The notes: generated from the sequence alone by a model not told the origin. Counted from the first letter of the stretch, positions 41,568 to 54,845 are shown. The stretch is DNA of 64,000 bases from Isoetes taiwanensis (GCA_021234155.1 JAJEKV010000003.1:33651166-33715165), one strand, 5' to 3'. Translations and numbers: made by a program.

Positions 41568-44500
41568 TTATCTTTGTGTTCTAGTTTGTTGATGTGCAGG
41601 TACAACGGGATGCGCGACTCCGTCTTCTTCAGGCTTCGGGGGTTTCTTTGTGGGAGCCTTACGTTGTGTCCAAGCCCCTTGCAGAGGGCTTATCACTAGG
41701 GTTTTTCCTCAAAAATCTGAAAGGGCGAGGTTTTTTAATCCCGGTGATAAGCTCTCTGCAGGTACACTTAACTGACATCTGTAGAATTTCTTTGGGGTCC
41801 AGATGATATAACTGGATATTCCCTGTGTTTTTTCATTGTGGGTAGCTTGCAAATATGCAGCTACCCATTGGGAGCTTTTGTCTGTTTTTCATTTCGAGAA
41901 TGTTTTAGGCATATTCATGGATCTGTGTTGGTTGGAGTGAGTGACATTATGTAAAATTTTTCTAAAGAGGTTTATTATTAGCCCACTAGAGATATACGAA
42001 TATATTATAAAATCAGCCTCCATTTTTCAATGGCTGCTGTAATTTCTCATAGCCCTGAGTTGAAGTAATCACTAACTTATTTGATCTCATTGCTTAATCA
42101 TGAGTAAGACCAAATGGCAAATCTCTGGGAGACCAACTTCTTCATTGGTAGGTCTGGAAGTAAAGATGCAGGCATATTCCTCCATGCTTTTATTATTCTT
42201 AGATGCATAGATTAGACACTGTAAATCATTTTAACTGTCACCAGTTTGCGAGTATGTTTTTATGCCTGATGGCTCACATTACGATGTGGAAAGTATACAA
42301 CTTCATGCATAATATTCCAAGTGCCTTAGGTAGGATTCAAAGATGGAATATGGAATACCAACAACTTAACAGCTATGAATAAACCCAACTTCATAATTAG
42401 GGTGCATATTCGATGGCTTAATGGTCATTTCCTATGCATCGCTCGAACAGTGTAGATCCAAGATCATAATAAGGATTCAATAATACATTATGGAATATCA
42501 GTGACTTAGAATCTATGCATAAACCCAGCTCCAATATTAGGGCGCATGGTCAATGGCTTAATGTTGATTTTCTATGCATTGCCGTAAAAGTGGTGAATAA
42601 ACCCAGCCCCAATATCAGGGTGCATGCTCAATAGCTTAATGCTGATTTTCTATGCATTCCAATAAAAGTGGAAATACAAATTGAAGAAGTCCAACATTCT
42701 GCTGAGATATGGGTGCATCCTATTTGCAGGAACCAAATGAGTCAAATTGGTTTTGGATCTTCTTGCTTGGTCCATTTGTCACTGCTATATATTGTAGTCT
42801 TTATAGCAAATGTTCCATATTCCAGGTCTATTTCTCACTGGAGTATGCATAAATAATGTTGCTCTAATTTCGATAGATAGATGATCCGCATAGATCACGA
42901 CTTCTTTTAATCTTTAACGCTTAGCTACATTTGTTGAATAGGGTCTTGCATAATCAATTGTTTCTGATATAGGTAGCCATCTGCCCATTATGTCTCACTG
43001 TAGCATTGGTTTTGGGAGTGGTTTTTACTTGTTCGACTTTTGTCATTACATGATGCACAGTTAAAATGAGATGTCTAGGATCAGTATAAAAAGATGTTGG
43101 GTTTCACTATTCATATTTTACATGAAATCTCACACAGATGTTGGGTATTCAGTATTGTATTTTGTGATGTTGAAGAAGTGGATGTGTTGGTAGGTAAATA
43201 ATGTACTGAGCTTTTCCATACATCACGAAGAATGAGATAGCAAATACTGAAGCATATTTTAGACTTTGAGTTGACACTAACAAAATCAATAAATAAAAGT
43301 CTCTAGAAGTCATTCTAGAAGTCTATTCTATTCTATAAATTCTTAACATGTTTCTTTTTGCAAACTACGATGGAATATGTATTAATCTGAAGTTTGATGC
43401 AATAATCTTAGCTTCGTCCAAAATTAGTCTGTTTACCTTCTCTCTTCTATGCATTAACAACATGAAAAAAAGTTTAATATGTAAGTGTGATGTTGCTTCT
43501 CTTCACAATTGACACATTGCATCTACCCAAGATAGACATTGAACTTAATGTTAAATGTTGTGTTGTACTCCAATATGATCTTGGACATATTAAGATCTAA
43601 GCTTGGGAAGCAAATGGCATCAATGGGGGATCATCACCTAGGCAACCAATTAAGGAATACTTTCTTTGTGCAACTTTGAAATAGTAGGAAGTAGATATAC
43701 TACGCAGTTTCTCTTGCACTCTCATGTTGAGATGTAGGTGTTCTACACGACGTAAAGATTCAATGTAGTTTATATATCGGATTGAATAAAAATACATCGT
43801 TCAACAAAAAAAAGGGGGGAGAGAGACTAATCGAATTTGCACTTTTCTATCAACATTATCAACAAACATTATTTCTAATTACAACTTGCATATGAGAACT
43901 TCCACTGCAATCACATATAACACTACCTCAATTTGCTGAATGCGAAATATAATATGACCACCTCAATTTGGTAAATGTCAAGTAGTCAATTAATAATAAT
44001 TACCAATCCCAAATTGTAGTTCAATACTACAAAAATCATCTTTTGGACATAGTGAGACATACATTCACATACTTTTCCAGTCTAATAGTAACAAAATGCC
44101 ATCTACCTTTGCAACCAAGTCGATGACTCACATGTACACACTTCATTAATGCACATTTCTACAATACTGTCAACTGGGCATACACTTATCAACATCATAG
44201 CTTCACATGATGCCTGAAGGATGCTTAACTATGCGTAGCATTAAGCATCTAATCATCATTTCAACATGATGATATTATTTGGCACTTTACGAGGCAGTTA
44301 GATAATAGAGATGGTCCTTCATTGCAATAACATTGCTCTTGAATTGCTACTTGCCCACTTTTTAGCTACGACCACCTACAAATTCTATGCTTTCTACTTA
44401 CCTCTACATATTGTTGACCATGCATAATGGAACTTAAGAATGTTAGAAGGAAATATTACATATGCTCATACTCCTCCGCAATGCCGCAATTCATATGATT

Positions 44501-45143
44501 TCCTATTGGCATCCGCTTCCATTCAACGTATGATTAACATATTTAAGATTACCCTTTCAAAGCAAACCACACATATCAACAAAAAGACAAGAGGTAAGTT
44601 CAAACTCGACAGAAAAGATAGTTTTGAAAGCCCAGCAACGCCGGGCATCCCACTATTAGTATATGTTATTTATGAACTTGCCACTGTTTTTTGAATTTTT
44701 TTTTCAAACAAAAAAAACAACATTTCCCATAACATACCAAAACAAAAAAATAAAAAACCAAATCTAGTAAAAAGATTAAAAAAGCCTGGTAGCGTTGGAC
44801 AACTCAACAGGGGACAATTTCCTCTAGAAAAATGAATTTTTATTGCATGAAAAAATTAATTCCACGTCAGTCTTGTTTGTCCATCATTCATGAACTTCTC
44901 GTTGAGCTTCTCATGGATGTTAATTTTCTTACCTTAAAATAACATATGCAACCATTGTAGCGCATTGGCACATTTAAGAGAGATGTAATAAATTGCTGTT
45001 GCAATCGTATAAAGATTTCAAGTACTATTGTTCCCATTTATACATAAAAAGGTAGCAGCAATTCAGCTGTATCCACCAACCACGCATCGCCGCGTGTCAC
45101 TTATCCTTGAGAATGTTGAAAAAAAAATTAAAGCAAACGACAA
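41568..45143. other. Intergenic DNA, apart from the modules noted
   Basis: From 41.6 to 41.8 kb a frame on the plus strand (LRLLQASGVSLWEPYVVSKP) is open without a recognisable family. From 42.7 to 45.1 kb the sequence is AT-rich and non-coding, with short A- and T-runs. No RNA gene seen. Confidence 0.45.
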
Positions 45144-45146
45144 CTA

Positions 45147-45235
45147 TTTTTTTTTTTGGGTTGCCCCTAAGGGGGCAAGCCCTTGTTGAGGTGGGTTTAT
45201 GGCATATGCTAGGTATATGCCAATATATACCCAGA
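45147..45235 (-). mobile_element. Possible retroposon 3' end with conserved stem-loop, copy A
   Basis: A T-run (45147-45157) is followed by GGGTTGCCCCTAAGGGGGCA and, 43 bases from its start, by GGCATATGCTAGGTATATGC and then CAATATATA. Read on the minus strand this is a stem-loop, a GC-rich CCC..GGGGCAACCC end and poly(A), the look of a SINE or LINE tail. A related module is at 56779-56850. Confidence 0.4.
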
Positions 45236-45282
45236 GTATGCCAATGACTGCTAAAAACCCATCGTAGGCTGTAAATGCTCGG

Positions 45283-46420
45283 TTGCCCCTGTTGCTGGAG
45301 AGGAACTGTCGAAACCGGCTAACCGGTGCTACTGCCATCGCCTTTAATGCATTCATCTGCAATACTGAATGCATTCACCTGCAATCTAATGCATTCATTT
45401 GCTCGTCACACAGAATAACTACGCTCAAGTCTGCAAGAACTTTTGATTCTGGCAGTAAGAGGGAGTGGGATTTTTCCAGAGTCGAGCATCAGTTCACTGA
45501 GACTAATATGCCAAGCATGTTGGCTCCGGGCTACTGGCTAATCCATGCCGAATGTGAGGATTATAGAAGAAGGCAAGATTGTGTAGCGACCCTGAAGCTC
45601 TTTGTTCATGTTTTGCATGCCACAAGAACATCCATGCCACTTTTCTTTGGCAAAACAGATATTAAAATTTTGAAGATGGAGCTCTGACCTGCAGATTCAT
45701 ATTTACTGTGCATGTGCCTTTTGCAGGACAAGCTTCTCCTACCAGGTGGGTCCTCAAAGCAAAAGCTTCTTCTACCAGATGGTTCAATAAAAAAACAGTA
45801 CCTAATTTCTGCTCTTGAAATCCTTGCTTTAACTCTACAGGTTAGTATGCGTAGTGCTAAATATGCATTAACAACCATCGGACTGCTCTTCTCTACATGT
45901 TCCTTTAAAAACGTTCTGAATCATCCTTTCGCAATAGTTGCTTGGCCGGCAGTCAGGTGGGAAAATCACAGGGGGAAGCCTTTTACTTGTTCGGGCAACA
46001 CATCTTTCTGGTCCTGGCCCCATTGATTCGCCTCTTATTTTGGCAATGTGAGATAAGGTATGTTTCTTGGTTCACTTACTTTCTCATTAGTCTGTTCCAT
46101 CAGGGGCAACTAAATCAACAAAAATCACTTAAAGTTTGAAGCTGTTAGATTAGCTCAAGGTATTTTGATGGGGTTATACCTTCAGTTTTCCTCCACTCTC
46201 ATTGTACAAACACCCTCTATTCCATCATTTGTATGTGTTATTACACTACACTATCTATTACAAATAATCCAAGGATGTAGTAGGCAAAGTTTGCCTACTC
46301 AATTTAGTCTCACTTTGTCATACTAGTAAATTGGTTGGTGGCAATCTTACAAGTTGGATTTCATGTCTGATCAACTCCCATTGATCCTTAATCTGGCAAT
46401 CCCATCTAGTATTCCTCAGG
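45283..46420. other. Region with open frames but no recognised gene
   Basis: On the plus strand, 45283-45687 and 45712-46026 are open but Cys/Ser/Leu-rich, with a small internal repeat (AATGCATTCA words). No domain is recognisable. Treated as non-coding. Confidence 0.35.
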
Positions 46421-46421
46421 T

Positions 46422-47520
46422 GAAGGTCATGAATACTCATCGGGAACCAATTATTAGAGTCAGCAAAATGCAATCTTATCATTCTGGCACGACTCGTTTA
46501 TGATGGAAACACTTGTTGTATCATGCGTACTGCATTTGTATCCCTTCTATCCCATTGAAAATATTGCAGTTAATCTGCTTACTAGTTTAACCACATGGTT
46601 GACCATCAAATGCAACTGTTATTGAATTCCACCCAAAATTTTCTTTAGAAGTGTGCAAAAGATGCATAAAAATAACTTAAATCTTATCTTCCTATCATAT
46701 GTTAAATGCCCTTCTTGTACCACGAATACAGTGTAAAACTACTGTCTATTTGGTTATATGACATTAAATGTTCGCTTCTAGAGGCACGAAAAAGATGCAT
46801 AAGAGTATGCTTCTATCTAGTTGTTGGAAGATCTGGAACAAGAAGACTTAGAGACAGTGATCCTGTACTTCAGTGTGAATGAACTTGACTAGAGTTGATT
46901 CCAGATTAAAATTGGTGGACATATGCGTTTGCTTGCATTATATGGACTTGAACATATCAATTTATGTTTGGCATCTTTCTTTAGCCTAAAAATTCATGAG
47001 GCGAAGGTCATGCATACTCACCACAAGGAATTAATTATTAGAGTCAGAAAATTGTACCATCTTAGCAGTCTCATCATTCTTGCATGTCTCGTTTATGCCC
47101 GAAGATCTTTTTGTGCCATGAGTACTGCATTTGTATGCCTCCCATCTTTGTGAAATATTGCAGTTGAAATCTGCTTATGATTTAACCACCTAATTTAACC
47201 ATCAATTGAAACTGCTGTTGAATTCCGTTAAACATTTTATTTAGGAATATGAAAAAGATGTGCAAAAATAGCTTACATCTTTATCTTCCTGGCATATGGC
47301 ATATGCTAAACGCCCTTCTTGTACCATGAGAACAATGTTAAACTAATGTTTCTTCTAGAGGCATGGAAAAGATGCATAAGTATGTTTGAAGACCTGGAAC
47401 AAGAAGAAAATGGAGACAGTGATCCTCTACTTAAGCCTATGAGAACTTGAGAGAAGATTAAGGTCAGTGGTCATGTGCATTTGCTTATGTCATATAGACT
47501 TGGACATATCTATTGATGAT
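46422..47520 (+). repeat. Imperfect tandem duplication of about 550 bp
   Basis: Copies at about 46422-46967 and 47002-47520 share AAGGTCATGMATACTCA, TACTGCATTTGTATSCC, AAATATTGCAGTT, TTCTAGAGGCAYG.AAAAGATG and GATCTGGAACAAGAAG-like words. They have diverged substantially, with indels, so the duplication is old. Non-coding. Confidence 0.7.
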
Positions 47521-49200
47521 CGCCATCTTCCTTTAGCAACGAAGTCAAAATGTCAATACATTGATAACCTCTTCAGCCTAGAACCACATAACACCAGAAA
47601 GGATAGCTTTATATTCAAGCTATATGATGAGAAGCGTACAACTTAAATCAATGTTTTGGTTCTCATAACTTCGAAATAGCCAGCTGCATGCCATGTAAAG
47701 GATATCTATGTAATGAACCATTAGAAGAATACATAATGCATATATTATGTCTGCTTTCCTTTCTAATCTTTGGTGATTAACATCGATGGATAGTTTTAGA
47801 GGGTTGTATTGTGCTTTGGAACTTCATCTCCAATCTAGCTTTCTCTATAATCGTTTCAAAGTACGGAAAATGCAATTAGATGATACGATGATTGAAGATT
47901 TAAAAATGTCCTGCATAGCATATGCTTTTTTGACGTGATAACTATAGTTTACTTGTTTACTTATTGATGTTCTTAAATGAAAGATAAAAGAGCAATTGAA
48001 TGCAGTGGAAGTTGTTCAGGATGCCTATGGAGATGGTTGCCATGTGAGGTAGCTTCCCCCAGTCTTAGCATGCTAATATGTGAGCTGGTTGTTTGGTGAA
48101 GCATTGATGTAGTATTAGCATCATTTCAGGCCCAGTCGACTGTACATGGTTTATGAAGCTATTTGGAAATTGCAGAATACAGTGTATGTAGTGTATGCAG
48201 AATGCAATGTATGTATGTGTATGCAGTGTATGTAGCATTCTGTAAAATTTTAAGTTTCATCAAATGCCCTCCAATTATTCATATAGAATGCACTACTTCT
48301 ATACCTATTTATATTCATGACTCCTCAAAAGAAAGCATTGAACTGTCTTCTGCTCCATTGGTTTTGCCCTCAACAATTTGCAATTTCCATCGATTTGCTC
48401 TTAGCAATCTACTTTGCTTTTAGAGATCTGCTCTCATCAAGTTGTAATGATTCTCTTGTGGTTAGGTCTCAAATGCTTACTTCTTGAAGGATATTTGAAT
48501 TAGATTGTTAAATCTTAAGGGTATTTTGTGGATTTTGAAGGGAATTTGAATTATCTTGTTAATCTTAAGGGTATTTTTAAATTTTGAAACATTTGAAATT
48601 TGAAAAATTGACACGTTATGGGTCTCAAGGGAAAAAGTTTAGTTATTGGAATGGAATCCAAGCTCTAAGGTACACAAGCTTGAGTCCATAAGTTTGCAAT
48701 TTATAGAAGGTTTTGGCTAGCAACTACCAATAGAACCAAAATTGTAGTCTAATTGCAAGAATGCATCTTTTGAGGTTCAATTTTTTCTACCTAACTCAAT
48801 TATCTTTAAATATTGTGAAAACATGACTTCACGGTTTGATTTAGGCCACTTCACCCTCCAGAAATTGGAGGGCAACCCTCCGTGCGCAGCACCTTGTTTT
48901 TTTTTGGAAGGATGACATATACATTCATCATTAAATCATGAAAGTAGAGGTGCAAGTTTAAAACTTGGAGGAAAAACATAGTACTTTTGTGCAAAGCTAC
49001 TTGGGAGCCTCAGATAATCTATATACAGAAGGAACCTCTAATTCTAATTTTAAATCAGCAATATGAACCGTAGAAGCTCGTTTTTTTCGGCTAAATTTTT
49101 TAAGGCGCGTTCTTCGAGATTTTTGCGCTTTCAATCCACATTCTGGCATTTTCATCTCACACGCTGGTTGATTCACCTCACATTCTGGGCAGTACCCTTG
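47521..49200. other. Intergenic DNA
   Basis: A short TGTATG-rich tract at 48.18-48.24 kb. Otherwise AT-rich and featureless, apart from a small hairpin (CACCCTCCAGAAATTGGAGGGC) near 48.85 kb. Confidence 0.45.
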
Positions 49201-49212
49201 ATTTCACGTTTC

Positions 49213-49292
49213 AAGAAACACCCGAGGGCTTAAATTTTGAGGGCGGAGGCACCCTGACACCCCAAGATTTAAGCCCCAAGGTGTTTCTTATA
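49213..49292. repeat. Inverted repeat, arms of about 24 bp
   Basis: AAGAAACACCCGAGGGCTTA at about 49213 pairs with ATTTAAGCCCCAAGGTGTTT at about 49266-49290, around a GC-rich spacer with GGGCGGAGGCACCCTGACACC. Confidence 0.65.
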
Positions 49293-49299
49293 TACAAAA

Positions 49300-50095
49300 A
49301 CTCATCTCGTCTATTTAAAGCATGTTAGTGCACTACAATTGGAAAGAAACTTTAAATTTTCCTCTAGCTTTCCATTGTTCAAAATGTGCGCCAAACTTCC
49401 TCACAAATTTGCCCCAGCTGAAATTTTGGAAGTTTGAGAAAAATTCTAACTGGGGATTAAGTTGTGGTATATCTATTAAAGCACACGAACCAGAAAATAT
49501 TTCAAGGAATACTAAAGTTGCCATTTTAGAGGAGCTGTTTGTTTCTACAATTTTTATTATTGAAAAGTTTACATAAATGTGACCCGAACATGATGTGCTT
49601 TTTTTTAAAGTAAAAGTCATAGGCTTGTAACCCTGAAACCCTACTACGATGCCGGAAGCCCACTGAGCTGAGCGATCAGACGAATACAACTCTTTTTCCG
49701 TCAAGGCAAATGCATAGTTTCTAGATCCTCAGCCTTTGACGGTGTATAATCATGGTAAGCCCGTACCACTACTCCATTTTACAGTCTTCCTAAGATTGTC
49801 TTCAAATATTCGATATGAAATGATCTTGATGGCAGAACGTGAGTACATTTGAGCGTCTATTTGAAATCCATTATCTACATTAGAGTATTCTAGATGACTG
49901 GTAGTTTCTATTTGGGGAACCTGGTGGCGAGAGTTTAAACCAGCGCATCATTGCCCAGATTCATACGCGCTTGACAATGGGCTCTTTTTAAGGCACAGAT
50001 CAGTAAAATTGAAGAAGATGGCTTTTCGTTTTTAGCTGGACATTATTAGGTTCCTTCTCAGCATAGATTTCACGTAATTGACATTAATTTTGATT
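49300..50095. promoter_or_regulatory. Upstream region of VPS26
   Basis: Non-coding sequence before the first recognised VPS26 exon. A promoter and untranslated first exon are expected here or further upstream; neither a TATA box nor a start could be fixed. Confidence 0.35.
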
Positions 50096-52814
50096 ATGTC
50101 ATGTTCTTTCTTTGTGTGCCTTTTTCTTCAGAAAAGCTGCACTTTTAACATCCAGCAGCTGAATCCTTTCGTGCAGAATTTTCTATCTGGAGCTTTTGGA
50201 CAACCTTGCATTATCTCAGTTGATTTTTCAGATGGAGAAACTAGGAAACAGGCAAGTATTTTTAAAAGAATTAGCAGAAACTGCGTATTTCTTAGCTAGA
50301 GATTGCTAACACGAATGAACAGCCTGCTGATTTATCTAAATTTATGTGTTATTTGTTCTAATGTTGCTGGGTTTCAAGACAGGTTACTACCAAAAAGGAA
50401 AACGGGCAAGCTGTCTCGATACCCCTTTTCCAAGGACAAGAAAGCGTAGCTGGTAAGGTCGGTCTCTCTCTCTTCCTCTATAGATAGAAAGAAAGAACGA
50501 ATCGTAATAGTAATAGTAACCTGTAACCTAGGTACGAAATTATCAAAGAAAATTTTTGAAGACAAAATATTTCAAGCAGGTGGAGCAATGTATGAAGTGA
50601 TATGTGTTTTTTTTCCTTGAGGGACTCATGTTGGCTGCCTTTATGACTATTTTAGAAGCCCTCGAGGAAAGCTAGTTTGTCCCTGCACTGGATTTCTGCT
50701 TAATGCCCTTTTCATCATCGATGGAGAAAGAACAGCTGCGTGTGATGCCATCTCTACCTAAAATTCAGACAAGGCTGTTTTTTGAGTAGAGCTCTCGTAT
50801 ACTAAATCATTTCTTGAAGATAACTAGCCACATGTTTCTGATCTGCAAATCTGCTAATAAGGATGTGGCCTCTCAGAAGAGGCAGATGGCATAGTTTTCG
50901 AACCCCTTATACAGCAAGAATGGATGCAAGCCTGAGTACAAAAGGCAATATAATGCAGCAAAGATGGCAGACACGAACCTTGATATGTGCCAACTCTGTA
51001 ACGTTGACATGACCGGTTTCTTTATCATTTTATCAAAATTCTTCTACATGGCAGGTAACCAGTAACAACTGTATGGACCTAGGAAGGGCTGAATCATTCA
51101 GTGACAAAGCTGTGGCATTGCTGTAAGGGATCCCAAAGGATCATCGTGCCTTGTTCAGGAAATAAAACAGGAAAACCAGCACAATGAATAGAAGAAATTA
51201 TAAAACTAAAGCCAGGCCGCATGACTGAGTCTTGTGATTTTTGTTGTTGTTGCAATGGGGGAATTTGTCAAGCCCACAAGTTTTTTGGAAGAGGATAATG
51301 TTTTATTGTTTTTTTAATTATATTGATCGGGCAGTATTTGGACTTTTTCTAGTTAAGGTTGAACCTGTAGGTTTTCTTTTCTCACGTGTTAGACCTCTCA
51401 GGTTTAAGTTAGTGTGTTATATTGTTATTACAGGTCCGCATAGATCCTCTTCCTGGAAAGAAAGTTGAACATCAAGGGATAAAAATTGAATTACTGGGTC
51501 AGATAGGTACCTTCTGGTATACCTTCTCCAAGTTTTCTGTTCAACTTTGCCTTTTATTCCCGACTAACTGTTGAAACATGGTCCATTTGGTTTTTGTGCA
51601 GAGTTCTATTTTGATAGGGGTAACTTTCACGACTTTACATCGTTAGGTAATTGAGGTTCAATTTGCACATGATTACTTTTGTGTTTATGGCTGACTGCAA
51701 TTTGGCACATGTGCAGTAAGGGAGCTCGATGTTCCTGGTTTCATACATGAACGGAAGATATATCCATTTGAATTTTCAACAGTGGAGATGCAGTATGAAT
51801 CTTACAGTGGGGTGAATGTGAGACTCAGGTATTTACTTTTTTTCTTTTTTTTTTGGGGGACGGACAACTTCTAGCCTGAAGTTCTATGTTGAAGTTGCAC
51901 ATTTTCAAAATTAATAAAATTTTAGTGCCATGAATTTTATGTTGCAAATAATATGTGTTCATGATGGAAATTGGTATTGGTATGTCAGATATGTGCTAAA
52001 GGTGACTATTAGCCGCAGCTATGCACCGAAGATTGTTGAGTATAAGGACTTCTGGGTAAGTCTTGTATATATATATATATATATACATGGTCACTACCCT
52101 TGTGCTAAAAATCAACTGCATGATTTCTCTTACAGGTCAGAAATTACCAACCTCACCCTGAGATCAACAACAGTATTAAGGTTGCTACCTATAACATTGC
52201 TTATTTTTGTATGCTGCACCCGAGCTTTTGGTAACAATGTTTTTCTCCAATCATAGATGGAAGTTGGTATTGAGGACTGCCTGCACATTGAGTTTGAGTA
52301 CAACAAGAGCAAGTACACCTTTCTTTCTAGATACCATTTTTTTGCCATCCTCAATTTTTACCTTTCTCAACCTGGTTGTGTGTTTTCTCTTAGGTACCAT
52401 CTAAAAGATGTCATTGTAGGTAAAATCTATTTTTTACTTGTCCGTATCAAAATCAAGCATATGGAGATAGAAATTAGGCGAAGGGAGTCAACAGGTTCAG
52501 GTGCAAATACCTATAATGAAAGTGAAACTGTTGCAAAATATGAAATTATGGATGGAGCCCCAGTTCGTGGTAAGCATACAACTTTCTCACTTACTGCATC
52601 TAGATTTAGAGAAAGATGTAAATGGCTGGTCTTGTATTATGCAGGGGAGTCCATACCAATCAGGCTATTTTTGAGCCCATACGAGTTGACACCTACATAC
52701 CGGAATATCAACAACAAATATAACGTAAAATACTACTTGAATCTAGTCCTGGTGGATGAAGAAGATAGACGATACTTTAAGCAGCAAGAAGTGACACTAT
52801 ATCGGGTTGAGTAA
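50096..52814 (+). CDS. VPS26: Retromer subunit VPS26, ten exons, atypical N-terminus
   Basis: Exons 50096-50251, 50383-50457, 51434-51506, 51602-51646, 51717-51828, 51989-52055, 52136-52180, 52257-52312, 52394-52569 and 52645-52814 join in frame to 324 residues. The protein shows VPS26 landmarks throughout: ISVDFSDGETRKQ, KKENGQAV, PLPGKKVEHQG, LLGQIEFYFDRGNFHDFTSL, RELDVPGF, MEVGIEDCLHIEFEYNKSKY, EIRRRESTGSGANT, ESIPIRLFLSPYELTPTYRN and VDEEDRRYFKQQEVTLYR. VPS26 is the arrestin-fold subunit that with VPS35 and VPS29 sorts vacuolar receptors at endosomes. Usual length is about 300. Here the normal start Met aligns with Gln (CAG 50174-50176), and the frame extends 26 residues upstream to ATG 50096 through a possible acceptor at 50131. 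Intron 1 starts GC, not GT. Expression and the true start need a transcript. Confidence 0.92.
50252..50382 (+). other. GC-AG intron 1 of VPS26
   Basis: The reading frame requires exon 1 to end ..AGGAAACAG and exon 2 to begin GTTACTACC. The donor is therefore CAG|GCAAGT, the textbook form of the rare GC-AG class. The acceptor is ..CAAGACAG. Length 131 bases. Confidence 0.85.
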
Positions 52815-53790
52815 ATGCATGTTTGCAAGCTCGAATTTTCCAGTTTTTTTTTTACACAATTTTGCTGTTTAAATAAGATTTTTACATAATTGAGCTTAGC
52901 TCAAGTTGTATATTATTGTAATTGAGGTTCCATCTAATTGAAGTGTCTTTATTCTTTTAATATACTTGAAGATTATTACAAAGGAGGTGTTGAAATGTAA
53001 TAGAGCGATATTATGTAAACAGTACATTTAACATGGCAATAGTCTAGAATATAGTTGCTAATCGTTTTTGCTCAATGGTTATTTGCACCACTTTTGAGGT
53101 AGGGAGGGACTGCTGTATTTAGCTTCCAAGAATAAGATTCGTTTGAGAGTTTTGCCACCAAACATTTCATTTGTTATGTTAGAACACTACTACACTGCAG
53201 GTATTTCTGTGTGGTATCGCACGTATTCGAAGAAATGATAGCTAGGGAATATGTCAGAAACTAACAATGTGCGTGCTAAGTGGCCGCCTTGTGCTGTTTT
53301 TCGGCAGTAAACTGGCAGGCAGTGCCGGTTTATTCCAAAATTTGGAGGTTGTGTGAAACTGTTTTAATTGAATGGAATTGAATATTCTTAATGAATTTTG
53401 ATAACAAAAATAACAAAACTATTAAAGAATAGACAATGTAAAAAGGAGGAGAAGATAATCTGCCCTGAAGGAGAGCAAGGAGAAATGTAGTCATAGTTAT
53501 TTATTACGTTTTTGAAGCATCAACAATAGGAGGCTTGCCATCAACAAGCCTTTAGCGTGCTTGTTAATACCATCTTCAAAAATGCCAAAGAGCAGCTCCA
53601 GGACTAAAGAATAGAATAGAATAGAATAGAAAGCCTCTTTTGATACAAGGAAAGCTGAGGACAGTTGTATTTTCTAAAGAGCAAAAGAAGAAAAAAGAAA
53701 AAAGGTTGAATTCTTGATGCGAACTGATGAGTGTGAGAAACAAAGCTCGGATATGGCAACAGACGAGGTGGAACTATATATTTTTCTTAA
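52815..53790. other. 3' region of VPS26 and spacer
   Basis: AT-rich. AATAAA-like words near 52.87 kb could serve polyadenylation. A TAGAA microsatellite is at 53607-53631. Confidence 0.4.
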
Positions 53791-53794
53791 TATT

Positions 53795-54845
53795 TTTTTT
53801 TTTTTAAGAACTGTGTCATCAATATATTAAAAGAATGGAAATGTTACAAAGCAAGTGAGGAGGAAGGAGAACTGCCCCAAAGAGACAGCGATACCTCGAC
53901 ACTCCACAACAAACTCACAGAAAAACTGCAACTCTACTGCTGTACAAACCGACCATCACCATCTACAACACCCAAGAAGTCCCGCCAAATGGCAAACTTC
54001 CGCTCTACTAATCCCGGGAACACAAGAAAGCTTTGAAATAGCTTGTACCTGAGTCGAGGAATCAAAGAGGCCGCAGTCGTTGAATCCCCCGAAGATCCAC
54101 AACCGCCCCGCTTCTAAATCAGCCACACCAACCAAGCCCACGACGGATGCAAGGCTTTGTCGCCGCAAGAGGCCAAGCACCAGATACACATGAAGCAAAG
54201 AATGGCGGCTAGTCAATCTCACCGAAACAGAGCCCTAACCCAATCCGTGCACACGCAAGAATCGAGGGCATAAAACCGCACAATGCTCTACAGCCTCACA
54301 ATGAAGGCCACAACAAGGGCAAAAGCGCCACACCGGCCTAAACCCGACTCACAAGGGCATTCACCACGACACGTGGTGCACCACCGCCCCTAGCACCCTA
54401 ACCCGTTGGGGAAGTGAGCTCCATGTCCACTTCCAAACCGGCCATCGAACCCAGCCGCAGAGACCACTTGCACGAAGGGGCGATTGTGTCATGAATAGCC
54501 AAACACCCGGTAAGAAGACCGCACAAAACAAGAAGACACAACATCTGGATGAACCTTCCAAACCTGCACCACCACATCATCCTGAGGGGCTATAGGTATG
54601 TGTAGCGGAATACTCCCCGCCACTTGTTCCCAGATAGATAGGTCCTACTGCCCCTCAAAGTAAAAGTGAGCTCGAAAGAACTCCCACGAAGCGAGCTGAC
54701 CACCCCAATACCAATCCTCCAAGGTGAGCACAACAACTCGCCTCCAACGGGCCTGCGTCCGAGCATGCACGGTGACAGCCAAGGACAAGTGCCACCAAAG
54801 ATTTTTCTTAAGGTTTTTGATTCTTTCCACCAAAGATTCAGCAAT
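53795..54845 (-). pseudogene. LINE 3' fragment, minus orientation
   Basis: A T-run (about 53793-53805) and the adjoining ATATATTAAAAGAATGGAAA give a typical LINE 3' end on the minus strand. Upstream on that strand a frame encodes FCPCCGLHCEAVEHCAVLCP (about 54340-54280), a zf-RVT-like Cys-His motif, followed by LTSRHSLLHVYLVLGLLRRQ. Further 5', near 54.8-54.4 kb, there are WWKESKTLRKIFGG and similar Trp-rich phrases in shifting frames. Frameshifted and 5'-truncated. No clear target duplication found. Confidence 0.6.

Larger units (their letters stand above)
40209..42674 (+). repeat. Four dispersed copies of a 75-80 bp module
   Basis: Copies are at about 40209-40289, 42377-42451, 42517-42593 and 42595-42674; the last two are in tandem. 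Shared landmarks are AATATTAGGGTGCATG, ATGGCTTAATGCTGATTTTC and TATGCATTGCC..AAAAGTG. Non-coding. Confidence 0.75.

Noticed and set aside
45144-45374. A small membrane protein on the minus strand
   Set aside because: It starts at no convincing promoter, ends in a T-run-derived Lys stretch and overlaps the retroposon-like end; probably fortuitous.
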